NCBI GenBank assembly: GCA_944386395.1
Contig: CALXAZ010000094.1
Location: 1 to 7,708 of the forward strand
DNA length: 7,708 nt
From: an uncultured Clostridia bacterium
Lineage (GTDB): Bacteria > Bacillota > Clostridia > Oscillospirales > JAAYOS01
Direction of reading: 5' to 3'
The notes beneath the pieces are model-generated. The model was not told the DNA's origin and did not search any database. It was given only the letters and a program-made list of their open reading frames with translations. The position numbers and the translations under genes were made by a program. This document shows, one piece after another, positions 1 to 7,200 of this stretch; positions within the stretch are counted from its first letter, which is position 1, and each line of letters opens with the position of its first letter.

Positions 1-181
1 AAAACCTTAACTATTATAACTTTTTATCAGGTATTATTCAAACGTAAAAATACTCAAAATCGCACCCCAGTATACACAAAATACTATCACACCTCCATAA
101 ACAGTTAACAGTATCGGATAAACCTGTTTACCGGTTTCCATTGGCTGTGTTCTGCTTCGCTTATGTGCATCATCTGCATTA

Positions 182-211
182 TTTACAGTTCTGGACCGTT
201 TATGATATAAT
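182..211 (+). promoter_or_regulatory. Extended -10 promoter of the nuclease-ATPase operon
   Basis: A -35 box TTTACA (182-187) and a -10 box TATAAT (206-211) are separated by 18 bp, and a TG one base before the -10 (203-204) makes it an extended -10 element. Transcription would start near 218, leaving a leader of under 30 nt before the ATG at 246. The promoter supports that ATG against the in-frame ATG at 141, which lies upstream of it. Match to consensus only; no transcript data. Confidence 0.7.
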
Positions 212-245
212 TATCTTGAAAAATATACTTTACGCGGAGGTTGCA

Positions 246-1337
246 ATGAGCGCAAAATTTCTACATACAGCCGATATACATCTCGATTCATCATTCGACC
301 GTCTACCTCCGGAAAAGGCATCTCAGCGGCGCGAAGAACAGTTCAATCTGTTGAGAAATATTATTTCTGCGGCCGAGGATAACCGCTGCGACGCTATCCT
401 CATTGCGGGCGAAAAAAAAAAAAAAACCTCTCCATCATTTGGGATTGGTACCCGTACTGCGGAAATCCTTGGTAATACGGCGCTTCCCATATTTATTTCC
501 CCCGGAAATCACGATTTTTTCTCCTCCCGCTCCGCATATTCCCTCACAAAATGGTCCTCAAATGTACATATATTTTCTTCGCCCGAAATAGCATGCATAC
601 CATTTGCCGGAATAAATATCTACGGAGCAGGATTTGTCTCTCAGGAGCTGACCTTTTCCCCGTTACGTGGCTTTCATGCAGACAACAACCAAAAGTCCGT
701 TATGCTCCTACATGCAGATTTAAACTCCTCTGATCCCCGTTACTGTCCAATAACCTCTCAGGAGATAGCCGCAAGCGGACTTTCCTATCTTGCGCTGGGG
801 CATATACATCTCCGCACCGAGCCTCAGACTTTTGGTGAAACCATCTGTGCGTACCCCGGCTGCCCAGAGGGGCGCGGATTTGATGAAACCGGCGAAAAAG
901 GTTGCTATATAGTGGAAATCGGAGACTCTGTAAATGTGAATTTTCTTCCTCTACGAGGACGACGGATGGAGATAATAGACATTTCACTGACTCCCGGGCA
1001 CGATGCCCTTTCAGAGATTTCTTCCTCACTTCCTCCAGATTGCGCACAGAACATACTGAAAATACGCCTTACCGGCGAATACGCTCCGGAAAATCTGGAC
1101 ATCGTGAGGCTTGAGAATGCCCTAGGTGGTAGAGCCTTCCATATCGAGATTAGCGATTTGACGCACCCTCCCCGAAATATCTGGAGTGCTATCGGTAATG
1201 ACAGCCTAGAGGGTGTTTTTCTCTCGCTCATACTTGATAAACTAGACAGCGCAAAAGATGATGGCGAGCGTACTGAGCTTGAGCTTGCTGCCCGGTTTGG
1301 TCTTGCCGCACTGAATGGTGAGGAGGCTCCAAAATGA
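246..1337 (+). CDS. SbcD/Mre11/YhaO-like DNA exonuclease (calcineurin-like metallophosphoesterase) with altered motif II
   Basis: This is the nuclease subunit of an SbcCD/Mre11-Rad50-type complex; such enzymes use two metal ions to cut DNA ends and hairpins. Visible phosphoesterase motifs are DIH (D10, H12), PGNHD (86-90), LLHAD with H156, and GHIH (185-188). The C-terminal part fits the usual capping/ATPase-contact region. Length is 363 aa, normal for YhaO-like members. I chose the ATG at 246 because GGAGG sits at 236-240, a promoter ends at 211, and homology to the family begins at FLHTADIHLD. The gene overlaps the downstream ATPase by 4 bp (ATGA), so the two are probably translationally coupled. 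The oddity is motif II, normally GDxFD: here it is G55-E56 followed by four lysines, encoded by a 15-A run at 412-426. Two metal-binding aspartates are therefore missing as written, so catalysis is doubtful unless the tract is a sequencing artefact. Family assignment is firm; activity is not. Confidence 0.9.
   Translation: MSAKFLHTADIHLDSSFDRLPPEKASQRREEQFNLLRNIISAAEDNRCDAILIAGEKKKKTSPSFGIGTRTAEILGNTALPIFISPGNHDFFSSRSAYSLTKWSSNVHIFSSPEIACIPFAGINIYGAGFVSQELTFSPLRGFHADNNQKSVMLLHADLNSSDPRYCPITSQEIAASGLSYLALGHIHLRTEPQTFGETICAYPGCPEGRGFDETGEKGCYIVEIGDSVNVNFLPLRGRRMEIIDISLTPGHDALSEISSSLPPDCAQNILKIRLTGEYAPENLDIVRLENALGGRAFHIEISDLTHPPRNIWSAIGNDSLEGVFLSLILDKLDSAKDDGERTELELAARFGLAALNGEEAPK
412..426 (+). 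repeat. 15-A homopolymer inside the nuclease gene
   Basis: Fifteen consecutive A's are read GAA AAA AAA AAA AAA ACC, giving E56-K57-K58-K59-K60-T61. The run is in frame as given. Losing one A would send translation into another frame ending near 591; gaining one A would stop it at TAA 473-475. Homopolymers of this length are known to be prone to replication, RNA polymerase and sequencing slippage. What it does here is unknown. Confidence 0.95.
1320..1326 (+). promoter_or_regulatory. Ribosome binding site of the ATPase gene
   Basis: GAGGAGG lies inside the last codons of the nuclease gene, 7 nt before the ATG at 1334. Together with the 4-bp ATGA overlap it fixes the start and suggests translational coupling, which would keep the two subunits near a fixed ratio. 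Confidence 0.75.
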
Positions 1338-3541
1338 TAATTAAAAAGCTTACCGCTACATTTGGCGGATTGACCGATAAAAAGCTTGAGCTGGGGGACG
1401 GTCTTAACATCATCCGCGGCTCAAATGAATCTGGAAAATCCACATGGTGCGGATTTATCCGGGCAATGCTCTATGGCATAAACACATCCGAGAGAGATAC
1501 AAAAAACTCCATAGCTGACAAAAACCGGTTTCGCCCATGGAGCGGAGCTTTGATGAGTGGAAGTATGGAGTTGTCTGATACAGAATTTGGTAATCTTACT
1601 ATTGAGCGCCGCAGTACATCCTCATCTCCTCTCCGAAATATCACCGTGTTTAATCAATCCGGTAGCATAACGGAACTGGAAAGCTCCGATATTGGAGAGA
1701 GACTTCTCGGAATTGGAGGTAGTGTTTTTGAGCGTTCCGCCTTTATCTCATCTCCGGCATTCCCTTCTGGTGATAGCTCGGAGCTCGAACAAAGGATACT
1801 CAGCCTTGTCTCCATCGGTGATGATTCAGCAGCATATTTACCTGCCGAATCCACTCTCCGCAACTGGAAAAATAAGCTTAAATATCAGCGTCGTGGAGAG
1901 ATACCAGAACTCGAATCACAGATATCAGATATCGAGCACCGCATAGAAGAATACAGCAAACGCTCCGCCAGGCTCGAAGATCTGACTGCAAAGGTAAAAC
2001 TTCTCGAGGAGCAAAGGCAGGCTCTTACGCATGAGCTTGAGGCACACTCTGTTGCTGAGCTGGCAGAAGTCGCTCAAAGGAGAAAATTGGCTGAGGACTC
2101 GTTTAAGCGCGCAGAAGCAAAACGTATCCAGCTTGAAAAAGCCTCTCCTTCAGCAAGCCTGGAGGATCTTCGTGCAATAGAGAGGGCGCTATCTGCCGAA
2201 GCTGAACGAAAGAAAATTGCTCAGTCCCAGGCATCCCTTTTGGAACAAAAAAGGACTCAGCTTAATGAAATTTTGCAAAAGCTGGATAACTTTTCCCCGT
2301 TTTTGGGCTGTACCCCAGAAGAGGCAGAAACCTTCGTAGAAAACGACCTTTCGGCGTTAAGGCAGCTCGAAACCAGACATTTTCCTGTTACTAGGCTATT
2401 TTTTTTCTATCTTGCAACCCCGATTATATGCTCCATTCTGCTTTTTCTTAGGACTAATCCCCTTACTGCATTAATTTTTTCTCTGGTTACGCTGTCCATT
2501 GGGGTATCTCTGGGAATATGGGATATACGACACCGCAGAAAAAAGGAGAAAGGCGCTCTTCTGAGTCGGATATCAGAAAAATATGGAACAGGTGATACTC
2601 AGGAGCTCAGGCAGATAGTTTTTCGCTATGCAGCAATTTATAATGCAGCACTTTCTTTAAAGCAGGAGGTGGAAGAAGCTGAGCAGGCGCTTTCCTCCAG
2701 CAAAATCCCTGATAAGGACCTATCTTTGGCTGAGCAGCTTTTTCCTTGCGTTCCAATCTCTGCTCTTCCAGGCGCTATCAATCATGCAATAGATCTTCTC
2801 TCTGAGCTTGATGCGGCACGCGCCGAAGAAAACAAGACCCGCGCAGTGCTCGCCGCAATTCCCGAAGTTCCCACAGTGCCCTCAGACTCTTTTACTAAAA
2901 AACCAGACCGTACAAGGCAGGAAACCGAACGTGCTCTTGCCAACATCGACGCAGAGCTCAGCTCTCTCAGGCGCGAAGCCGCGCTTATCGAAGGCAGCTT
3001 TACCGATGGCGTCTCCCCGTTTGTACTGGAGGGAAAGCTCACCCGGCTAAGAGAAGCTCTTGACCGGGCAAACATCAGACTTCGGGCGATAACTGTTGCC
3101 ATGGAGCTGCTGGACAGCGCAAACAGTTCTTTACGTGAACGTTTCTCACCCACCTTGAACTCACGTACTGCAGAAATTTTCTCTCTCCTGACAGGTGGTC
3201 GATACGATAGGGTTATCGTAGACAGAGAATTTTCTGCTATGACGGGTGACGGCAGTAGCCTCGGGCTTCACAGGGCTCTCGAGCTTAGCACAGGTACCGC
3301 GGCTCAGCTTTATCTGTCAGTCCGTCTTGCTATATGTGAGTCTGTGCTGCCCAGAGAAAAAAATATACCCATAATTCTCGATGATACATTCAGCTCCTTT
3401 GATGACGCACGTCTACTTCGGGCTCTCGACTTTTTGTATGACATTTCACACCACCGGCAAATACTTCTGTTTACCTGTCACAGCCGCGAATCAGAGTATC
3501 TCACAGGCAGGTCTGGAGTGTCATTTACCGACATAAACTGA
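1334..3541 (+). CDS. SbcC/Rad50/YhaN-like AAA ATPase with central membrane hairpin
   Basis: This is the ATPase partner of the preceding nuclease; Rad50/SbcC proteins bind DNA ends and gate the nuclease by ATP-driven dimerisation. The N-terminal lobe carries Walker A GSNESGKST (29-37). Long charged coiled-coil segments run roughly 188-318 and 405-600. The C-terminal lobe carries the ABC signature LSTGTAAQLYLSVRLA (651-666), Walker B IPIILDD (678-684), a D-loop FSSFDD (686-691) and a switch His in TCHSRE (H716). Between the coils, two hydrophobic helices (about 354-372 and 376-396) end in a basic HRRKK stretch. This resembles YhaN and differs from the CxxC zinc hook of classical Rad50; no CxxC is present. 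The Q-loop glutamine expected near AFIxQ reads AFISS (136-140). The start overlaps the upstream stop as ATGA, with GAGGAGG at 1320-1326 seven bases before it. Length is 735 aa, shorter than B. subtilis YhaN but typical of the shorter clostridial forms, as I recall. Confidence 0.9.
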   Translation: MIIKKLTATFGGLTDKKLELGDGLNIIRGSNESGKSTWCGFIRAMLYGINTSERDTKNSIADKNRFRPWSGALMSGSMELSDTEFGNLTIERRSTSSSPLRNITVFNQSGSITELESSDIGERLLGIGGSVFERSAFISSPAFPSGDSSELEQRILSLVSIGDDSAAYLPAESTLRNWKNKLKYQRRGEIPELESQISDIEHRIEEYSKRSARLEDLTAKVKLLEEQRQALTHELEAHSVAELAEVAQRRKLAEDSFKRAEAKRIQLEKASPSASLEDLRAIERALSAEAERKKIAQSQASLLEQKRTQLNEILQKLDNFSPFLGCTPEEAETFVENDLSALRQLETRHFPVTRLFFFYLATPIICSILLFLRTNPLTALIFSLVTLSIGVSLGIWDIRHRRKKEKGALLSRISEKYGTGDTQELRQIVFRYAAIYNAALSLKQEVEEAEQALSSSKIPDKDLSLAEQLFPCVPISALPGAINHAIDLLSELDAARAEENKTRAVLAAIPEVPTVPSDSFTKKPDRTRQETERALANIDAELSSLRREAALIEGSFTDGVSPFVLEGKLTRLREALDRANIRLRAITVAMELLDSANSSLRERFSPTLNSRTAEIFSLLTGGRYDRVIVDREFSAMTGDGSSLGLHRALELSTGTAAQLYLSVRLAICESVLPREKNIPIILDDTFSSFDDARLLRALDFLYDISHHRQILLFTCHSRESEYLTGRSGVSFTDIN

Positions 3542-3571
3542 TTATATACAGCACCACTGTTATACAAAGAA

Positions 3572-3599
3572 CACACCCCGGGAAGCTTCCCGGGGTGTG
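3572..3599. terminator. Probable bidirectional terminator between convergent genes
   Basis: A perfect 28-bp palindrome centred on AAGCTT at 3583-3588 has two 14-bp arms, 3572-3585 and 3586-3599, that are GC-rich at CCCCGGG. Allowing a 4-base loop, the stem is about 12 bp. It lies about 30 bp after the ATPase stop and about 40 bp after the stop of the convergent glycosyltransferase. The T-rich tails are modest on both sides: CTTATTT on the + strand and TTCTTTG on the - strand. A bidirectional factor-independent terminator is the simplest reading. Confidence 0.75.
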
Positions 3600-3639
3600 C
3601 CTTATTTAGGAGAGTTATATATGAAAATTAGAATAATGC

Positions 3640-4902
3640 TTAGCCATTTCGCTGTGCCTGAAAATCTTCTATCGATTTGGATACACTGTGGCGTATCGGC
3701 TTCCATTCTACCTTTTTAAAGATGGCTACCACAGAAATCGGAACATAGGTAAACATAAACAGCGGGAAAGTGAAAGTATACAGTACCTTTTTATACGGCT
3801 TACAATGTATCTGCTTCCACTCGGTCACAACAGTAATTGCACCGAGAACCAAGATAAGCACGTATGCATTGAATATCGTTTCACCAACCGAACCCACAAG
3901 CACCCACATGCTTCCGTCGTGCTGAACTACACTGAATATTGCCGCTGCAATGTTCACCGTTGCGCTAAAAACTGTCAAAAGTATTGCAGGCAGTGTTGCC
4001 ATTGTCATATCGAAACTCGAAAAATCGAATTTTGTTACCATTCGTTTCACAAGTTTAAATCCATACTTGTAAAAAACCTGCAAAGCTCCTTTTGCCCAGC
4101 GCATGCGCTGATTCCATGACTGCATAAAGGACGTTGGCTGCTCGTCATAGATCACTGCACTGTTGCAATATTGTATTGTTTCGCCATGCAGAACGCTATC
4201 CACTGTAAATTCTATGTCCTCTGTTAAAAGAAAATGCTTCCATCCGTTATTGCGTTCCATTATTTCATGGTGCACAAGAAACCCTGTCCCCGATATCGCA
4301 CAGCTGCTTCCCAATATCATACGGGGATTGTTTAAATATTTTGCCTCGCGCAGAAACCATAGAGAATACCCGGCAGATATCCAGTTGTCTGCATAATTTT
4401 TCGAGTTCCTATAGCTAGTGATAACTCTGCCGCCGGCAGCAAAGGTTTTATTCATCTCAGCTATGTAGTTCTCGTCCAGAAGGTTGTCCGCGTCAAAAAC
4501 AAAAAATCCATCGTAGTTTTTCCGTGGATAAAAAGTTTTTATCTTTCCATACAAAAAATCAAGCGCATATCCCTTGCCGACAAGCTGCTTATTAAATCTC
4601 TCAAAAACAGTTGCTCCTGCTGCCCTTGCGACTGCCGCAGTACTATCTGTACAGTTATCAGCCACTACATATATATCCACCATCTCTCGTGGATACTTTT
4701 GCTTTTTTATACTCTCTATCAGTTGAGCAATAACCGCCTCCTCATTTCTTGCCGATATCATCACAGCAAATCTGTGCGGCAACGCATCCGGAGCTTTCTC
4801 CGGCTTTTTGATAAGAGCTATGATAACATATATAAGTTGATATGAATAGCAAAGTGTAAACGCAATCGCTATGATATAGTTTACAAGTTTCATTGTTTCC
4901 AT
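3640..4902 (-). CDS. Membrane family-2 glycosyltransferase (COG1215/BcsA-IcaA-like)
   Basis: This is a membrane-bound inverting GT2 enzyme that moves a sugar from a nucleotide-sugar to a growing glycan or lipid acceptor at the cytoplasmic face. An N-terminal membrane helix (about 8-30) precedes the GT-A domain. That domain opens with VMISARNEE (48-56), followed by VVADNCTDST (79-88) and VGKGYALD (108-115). The metal-binding DAD is at 137-139, the acceptor TED at 227-229 and the QRMRW motif at 265-269. The QxxRW motif is typical of processive or polymer-forming members such as cellulose, hyaluronan and poly-GlcNAc synthases. At least three more membrane helices follow (about 303-325, 338-360 and 374-395). 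No PilZ domain is present at the C terminus and no polysaccharide-export or modifying gene is adjacent, so substrate and product cannot be assigned. The gene appears monocistronic, flanked by terminators. The ribosome binding site is weak (GGAAAAGAGAG shortly upstream), so Met4 remains a possible alternative start. Length is 420 aa. Confidence 0.88.
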   Translation of the reverse strand: METMKLVNYIIAIAFTLCYSYQLIYVIIALIKKPEKAPDALPHRFAVMISARNEEAVIAQLIESIKKQKYPREMVDIYVVADNCTDSTAAVARAAGATVFERFNKQLVGKGYALDFLYGKIKTFYPRKNYDGFFVFDADNLLDENYIAEMNKTFAAGGRVITSYRNSKNYADNWISAGYSLWFLREAKYLNNPRMILGSSCAISGTGFLVHHEIMERNNGWKHFLLTEDIEFTVDSVLHGETIQYCNSAVIYDEQPTSFMQSWNQRMRWAKGALQVFYKYGFKLVKRMVTKFDFSSFDMTMATLPAILLTVFSATVNIAAAIFSVVQHDGSMWVLVGSVGETIFNAYVLILVLGAITVVTEWKQIHCKPYKKVLYTFTFPLFMFTYVPISVVAIFKKVEWKPIRHSVSKSIEDFQAQRNG

Positions 4903-4966
4903 ATTGTCTCTCTTTTCCTTTTCCTGGATTTTTTCAGAAACAGCATACGTTCCTGATTACGTCTTG

Positions 4967-4972
4967 ATTATA
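4967..4972 (-). promoter_or_regulatory. Candidate -10 box for the glycosyltransferase gene
   Basis: Read on the - strand this is TATAAT, about 65 bp before the ATG at 4902. The hexamer 17 bp further upstream is TATTTT (4995-4990), a poor -35, so the promoter may need an activator or rely on AT-rich upstream DNA. No better candidate was found in the 4903-5160 gap. Confidence 0.4.
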
Positions 4973-5011
4973 ACTCGACATTCTTTTAAAAAATAGATTT
5001 ATTTCTTACTA

Positions 5012-5027
5012 ATATCTTAAAAGATAT
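5012..5027. repeat. Inverted repeat upstream of the glycosyltransferase gene
   Basis: ATATCTT (5012-5018) and AAGATAT (5021-5027) are perfect inverted arms separated by AA. The site lies about 40 bp upstream of the candidate -10 box, at a position where an activator or repressor dimer could bind. In such AT-rich DNA a chance palindrome is quite possible. Confidence 0.35.
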
Positions 5028-5054
5028 ATCTCTATTTTTCATCAATGAAAACAA

Positions 5055-5089
5055 AAACTTTTATAAAAAAATCATAAACTTTTTATAAA
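5055..5089. repeat. Two AT-rich direct repeats 21 bp apart
   Basis: AAACTTTTATAAA (5055-5067) recurs as AAACTTTTTATAAA (5076-5089), with start points 21 bp apart, i.e. two helical turns. They sit between the thrS terminator and the glycosyltransferase promoter region. The sequence shows no gene here. They could be protein binding sites or merely low-complexity AT-rich DNA. Confidence 0.4.
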
Positions 5090-5160
5090 CACAAATATCT
5101 CCTTTGTGCGAGCACAATCTGCGCGCGTCCGAGCGATACTTTTTCTCATCTCTTTCAAAA

Positions 5161-5191
5161 TTCCTCTCCGGCAACAACTGCCGGAGAGGAA
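5161..5191 (-). terminator. Factor-independent terminator of thrS
   Basis: The arms CCTCTCCGGCA (5163-5173) and TGCCGGAGAGG (5179-5189) form an 11-bp GC-rich stem with a 5-base loop. Two or three extra A-T pairs extend the base. On the - strand the hairpin is followed by TTTT, and it lies about 40 bp after the thrS stop. No T tract follows on the + strand, so it acts on thrS transcripts. Confidence 0.85.
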
Positions 5192-5231
5192 TACTGGTGC
5201 AATCCAATGAGGAACCCCGCACATTGCAAGG

Positions 5232-7139
5232 TTACTTATTTATACGGTTTTTAATCTCATCCGTGAGCTCTGTCATAAAGCCTTCAAATGAAACAGAACC
5301 CAGGTCCCCTCTCGACCTTGAGCGAACAGTGATAGTTCCGCTTTCAGCCTCTTTGTCGCCCAATACAAGCATATATGGTATCTTCTGCATCTGGGTCTCC
5401 CTTATCTTATATCCAATTTTTTCGCTTCGGAAGTCGCCTTCGACCCTAACGCCCGCGGCTGTAAGCTTTTCGATTATCCCCTCAGCATACTCCTTTGTGC
5501 GGTCAGTTATCGGTAAAACCTTCACCTGGACCGGCGCAAGCCACGTTGGAAACGCTCCCGCGAAATGCTCCGTTATGACCCCAATAAAACGCTCTATCGA
5601 GCCAAATACAACGCGGTGTATCATAACCGGACGATACTTTGCCCCGTCAGCCCCGGTATACTCCAGCTCAAACCTCTCTGGAAGCTGGCTATCCAGCTGT
5701 ATAGTACCGCACTGCCACGTCCTTCCAAGGCAATCCTCAAGATGAAAGTCAAGCTTTGGTCCGTAAAAAGCCCCATCGCCCTCATTGACTGTGTAACTTT
5801 TTCCCATATCGGTAATGGCGGTCTTGAGTATCTCCTGATTTTCCTCCCACTCCGCTTCGGTTCCGATATGATCTTCTGGCATTGTGGAAAGCTCTATCTC
5901 ATAATGCAACCCAAACAGAGAATAGACTTCGTCGAACAGACGCACGACATTCTTTATTTCATCTTTCATCTGCTCCTTTGTCATAAAGATATGCGCGTCG
6001 TCCTGTGTAAAACAGCGCACACGGAACAGACCATGCAGAGCTCCCGAAAGCTCGTGTCTGTGGACAAGCCCTAGCTCCCCGCAGCGGAAAGGCAGATCAC
6101 GGTAGCTCTTTGGCTCAAGCTGATAGACAAGCATTCCTCCAGGGCAGTTCATCGGCTTTATAGCAAAATCGGTGTCGTCTATCACGGTAGTATACATATT
6201 ATCCTTATAATGTTCCCAATGCCCAGAGCGCTCCCATAAGCCTCTATTCAGCATTATAGGGGTCGATATCTCTACATATCCATACTTCTTGTGTATCTCC
6301 CGCCAATAGTCGATCAGAGTGTTTTTTAGCACCATTCCCTTCGGAAGGAAAAACGGGAATCCCGGTCCCTCCTCCATCAGAGCAAACAGCCCAAGCTCCC
6401 TGCCAAGACGGCGGTGGTCCCTCTTCTTTGCCTCTTCAAGGCGCTGAAGATATGCGTCAAGGTCGTCCTTTTTCATAAATGCTGTCCCGTATATCCGGCA
6501 GAGCATCTTGCGCGAGGAATCTCCCCTCCAGTATGCGCCGGTGGCATTGATCAGCTTGAGAGCCTTTATCTTACTGGTATCTGTCACATGAGGTCCGGCA
6601 CAGAGATCCACAAAATCTCCTTGACGGTAGAAGGTTATCCTCGAACCCTCTGGAAGATCATTTATAAGCTCAACCTTATATGGCTCATCCTTCTCCTCCA
6701 TAAATTTCAGCGCTTCCTCTCTTGTAAGCTCAAAGCGCTCAAGGGGTATCTTCTCTTTCACTATTTTTTTCATCTCAGCCTCTATCCTGTCGAGATCTTC
6801 TTGCGTGAAAGGCGTCTCTACATCGAAATCATAATAAAACCCAGTATCTATCGCCGGACCAATTGCAAGCTTTGCCTCAGGATAGAGACGCTTTACCGCT
6901 TGTGCAAGAACGTGTGACGCCGTATGACGAAGGGTCCACTTTCCTCCTTCGGTATCAAATGTTAGGAGGTTCAGACTGTCTCCATCCTGCAGCTCATCAC
7001 GTATGTCGGAAAGCTCTCCGTTTATCTCCGCGGCAAACGTGTTGCGAGCAAGCCCTTCGCTTATCTGCTTTGCTGCATCCATAACAGACGATCCAGACGG
7101 AAGCTCAATTTTACTGCCATCTTTAAGAATTACGTCCAT
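5232..7139 (-). CDS. thrS: Threonine--tRNA ligase (ThrRS)
   Basis: This cytoplasmic class II aminoacyl-tRNA synthetase activates threonine with ATP and charges tRNA-Thr. Domains run in the full bacterial order. A TGS domain (about 1-62) is followed by the editing domain with HTASH (72-76) and the CAGPH pair C180/H184, which removes mischarged serine. The class II catalytic core has zinc ligands C332 (in MNCPGG), H383 (in DDAHIF) and H508 (in MIHR). Motif 2 is around 351-363 (FRCGELGLVHRHE) and motif 3 is around GSIERFIG (513-520). The anticodon-binding domain occupies about 535-635. Length of 635 aa matches the family and no key residue is missing. The ATG at 7139 follows AAAGGAG (7155-7149) by 9 nt. 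It is expressed as a single gene from a strong promoter through a T-box leader, so uncharged tRNA-Thr should raise its expression, and it ends at its own terminator. Confidence 0.99.
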   Translation of the reverse strand: MDVILKDGSKIELPSGSSVMDAAKQISEGLARNTFAAEINGELSDIRDELQDGDSLNLLTFDTEGGKWTLRHTASHVLAQAVKRLYPEAKLAIGPAIDTGFYYDFDVETPFTQEDLDRIEAEMKKIVKEKIPLERFELTREEALKFMEEKDEPYKVELINDLPEGSRITFYRQGDFVDLCAGPHVTDTSKIKALKLINATGAYWRGDSSRKMLCRIYGTAFMKKDDLDAYLQRLEEAKKRDHRRLGRELGLFALMEEGPGFPFFLPKGMVLKNTLIDYWREIHKKYGYVEISTPIMLNRGLWERSGHWEHYKDNMYTTVIDDTDFAIKPMNCPGGMLVYQLEPKSYRDLPFRCGELGLVHRHELSGALHGLFRVRCFTQDDAHIFMTKEQMKDEIKNVVRLFDEVYSLFGLHYEIELSTMPEDHIGTEAEWEENQEILKTAITDMGKSYTVNEGDGAFYGPKLDFHLEDCLGRTWQCGTIQLDSQLPERFELEYTGADGAKYRPVMIHRVVFGSIERFIGVITEHFAGAFPTWLAPVQVKVLPITDRTKEYAEGIIEKLTAAGVRVEGDFRSEKIGYKIRETQMQKIPYMLVLGDKEAESGTITVRSRSRGDLGSVSFEGFMTELTDEIKNRINK

Positions 7140-7148
7140 GACATATTT

Positions 7149-7155
7149 CTCCTTT
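7149..7155 (-). promoter_or_regulatory. Ribosome binding site of thrS
   Basis: AAAGGAG on the - strand lies 9 nt before the ATG at 7139. It lies beyond the leader terminator, so it is transcribed only on readthrough. Confidence 0.8.
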
Positions 7156-7200
7156 CAGGTCATTTATAAAATGTTCCTTTTTGCTGCAACTCCATGATAT

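Noticed and set aside
122..139. Inverted arms AAACC and GGTTT around TGTTTACC
   Set aside because: Only 5-bp arms in AT-rich DNA, too short to call an operator or terminator.
1..181. Possible end of an upstream gene or small RNA at the left edge
   Set aside because: No convincing reading frame, ribosome binding site or hairpin with T tract was seen; treated as intergenic.
141..245. 35-residue N-terminal extension of the nuclease, starting at the ATG at 141
   Set aside because: The stretch contains the likely promoter (182-211), has no ribosome binding site at 141 and no family homology; the ATG at 246 has GGAGG upstream and begins at the conserved domain.
2782..3153. 123-aa - strand reading frame opposite the ATPase gene
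   Set aside because: Serine/arginine-rich mirror of a coiled-coil coding region; no ribosome binding site or domain.
246..3541. Reading the nuclease-ATPase pair as part of a phage-defence island
   Set aside because: Neighbours are housekeeping or surface-glycan genes, no effector, toxin or mobile element is present, and YhaO/YhaN pairs are ordinary chromosomal genes in Firmicutes.
5104..5745. 213-aa + strand reading frame opposite the end of thrS
   Set aside because: It is antisense to a well-supported gene, spans the thrS terminator and has no recognisable domain.
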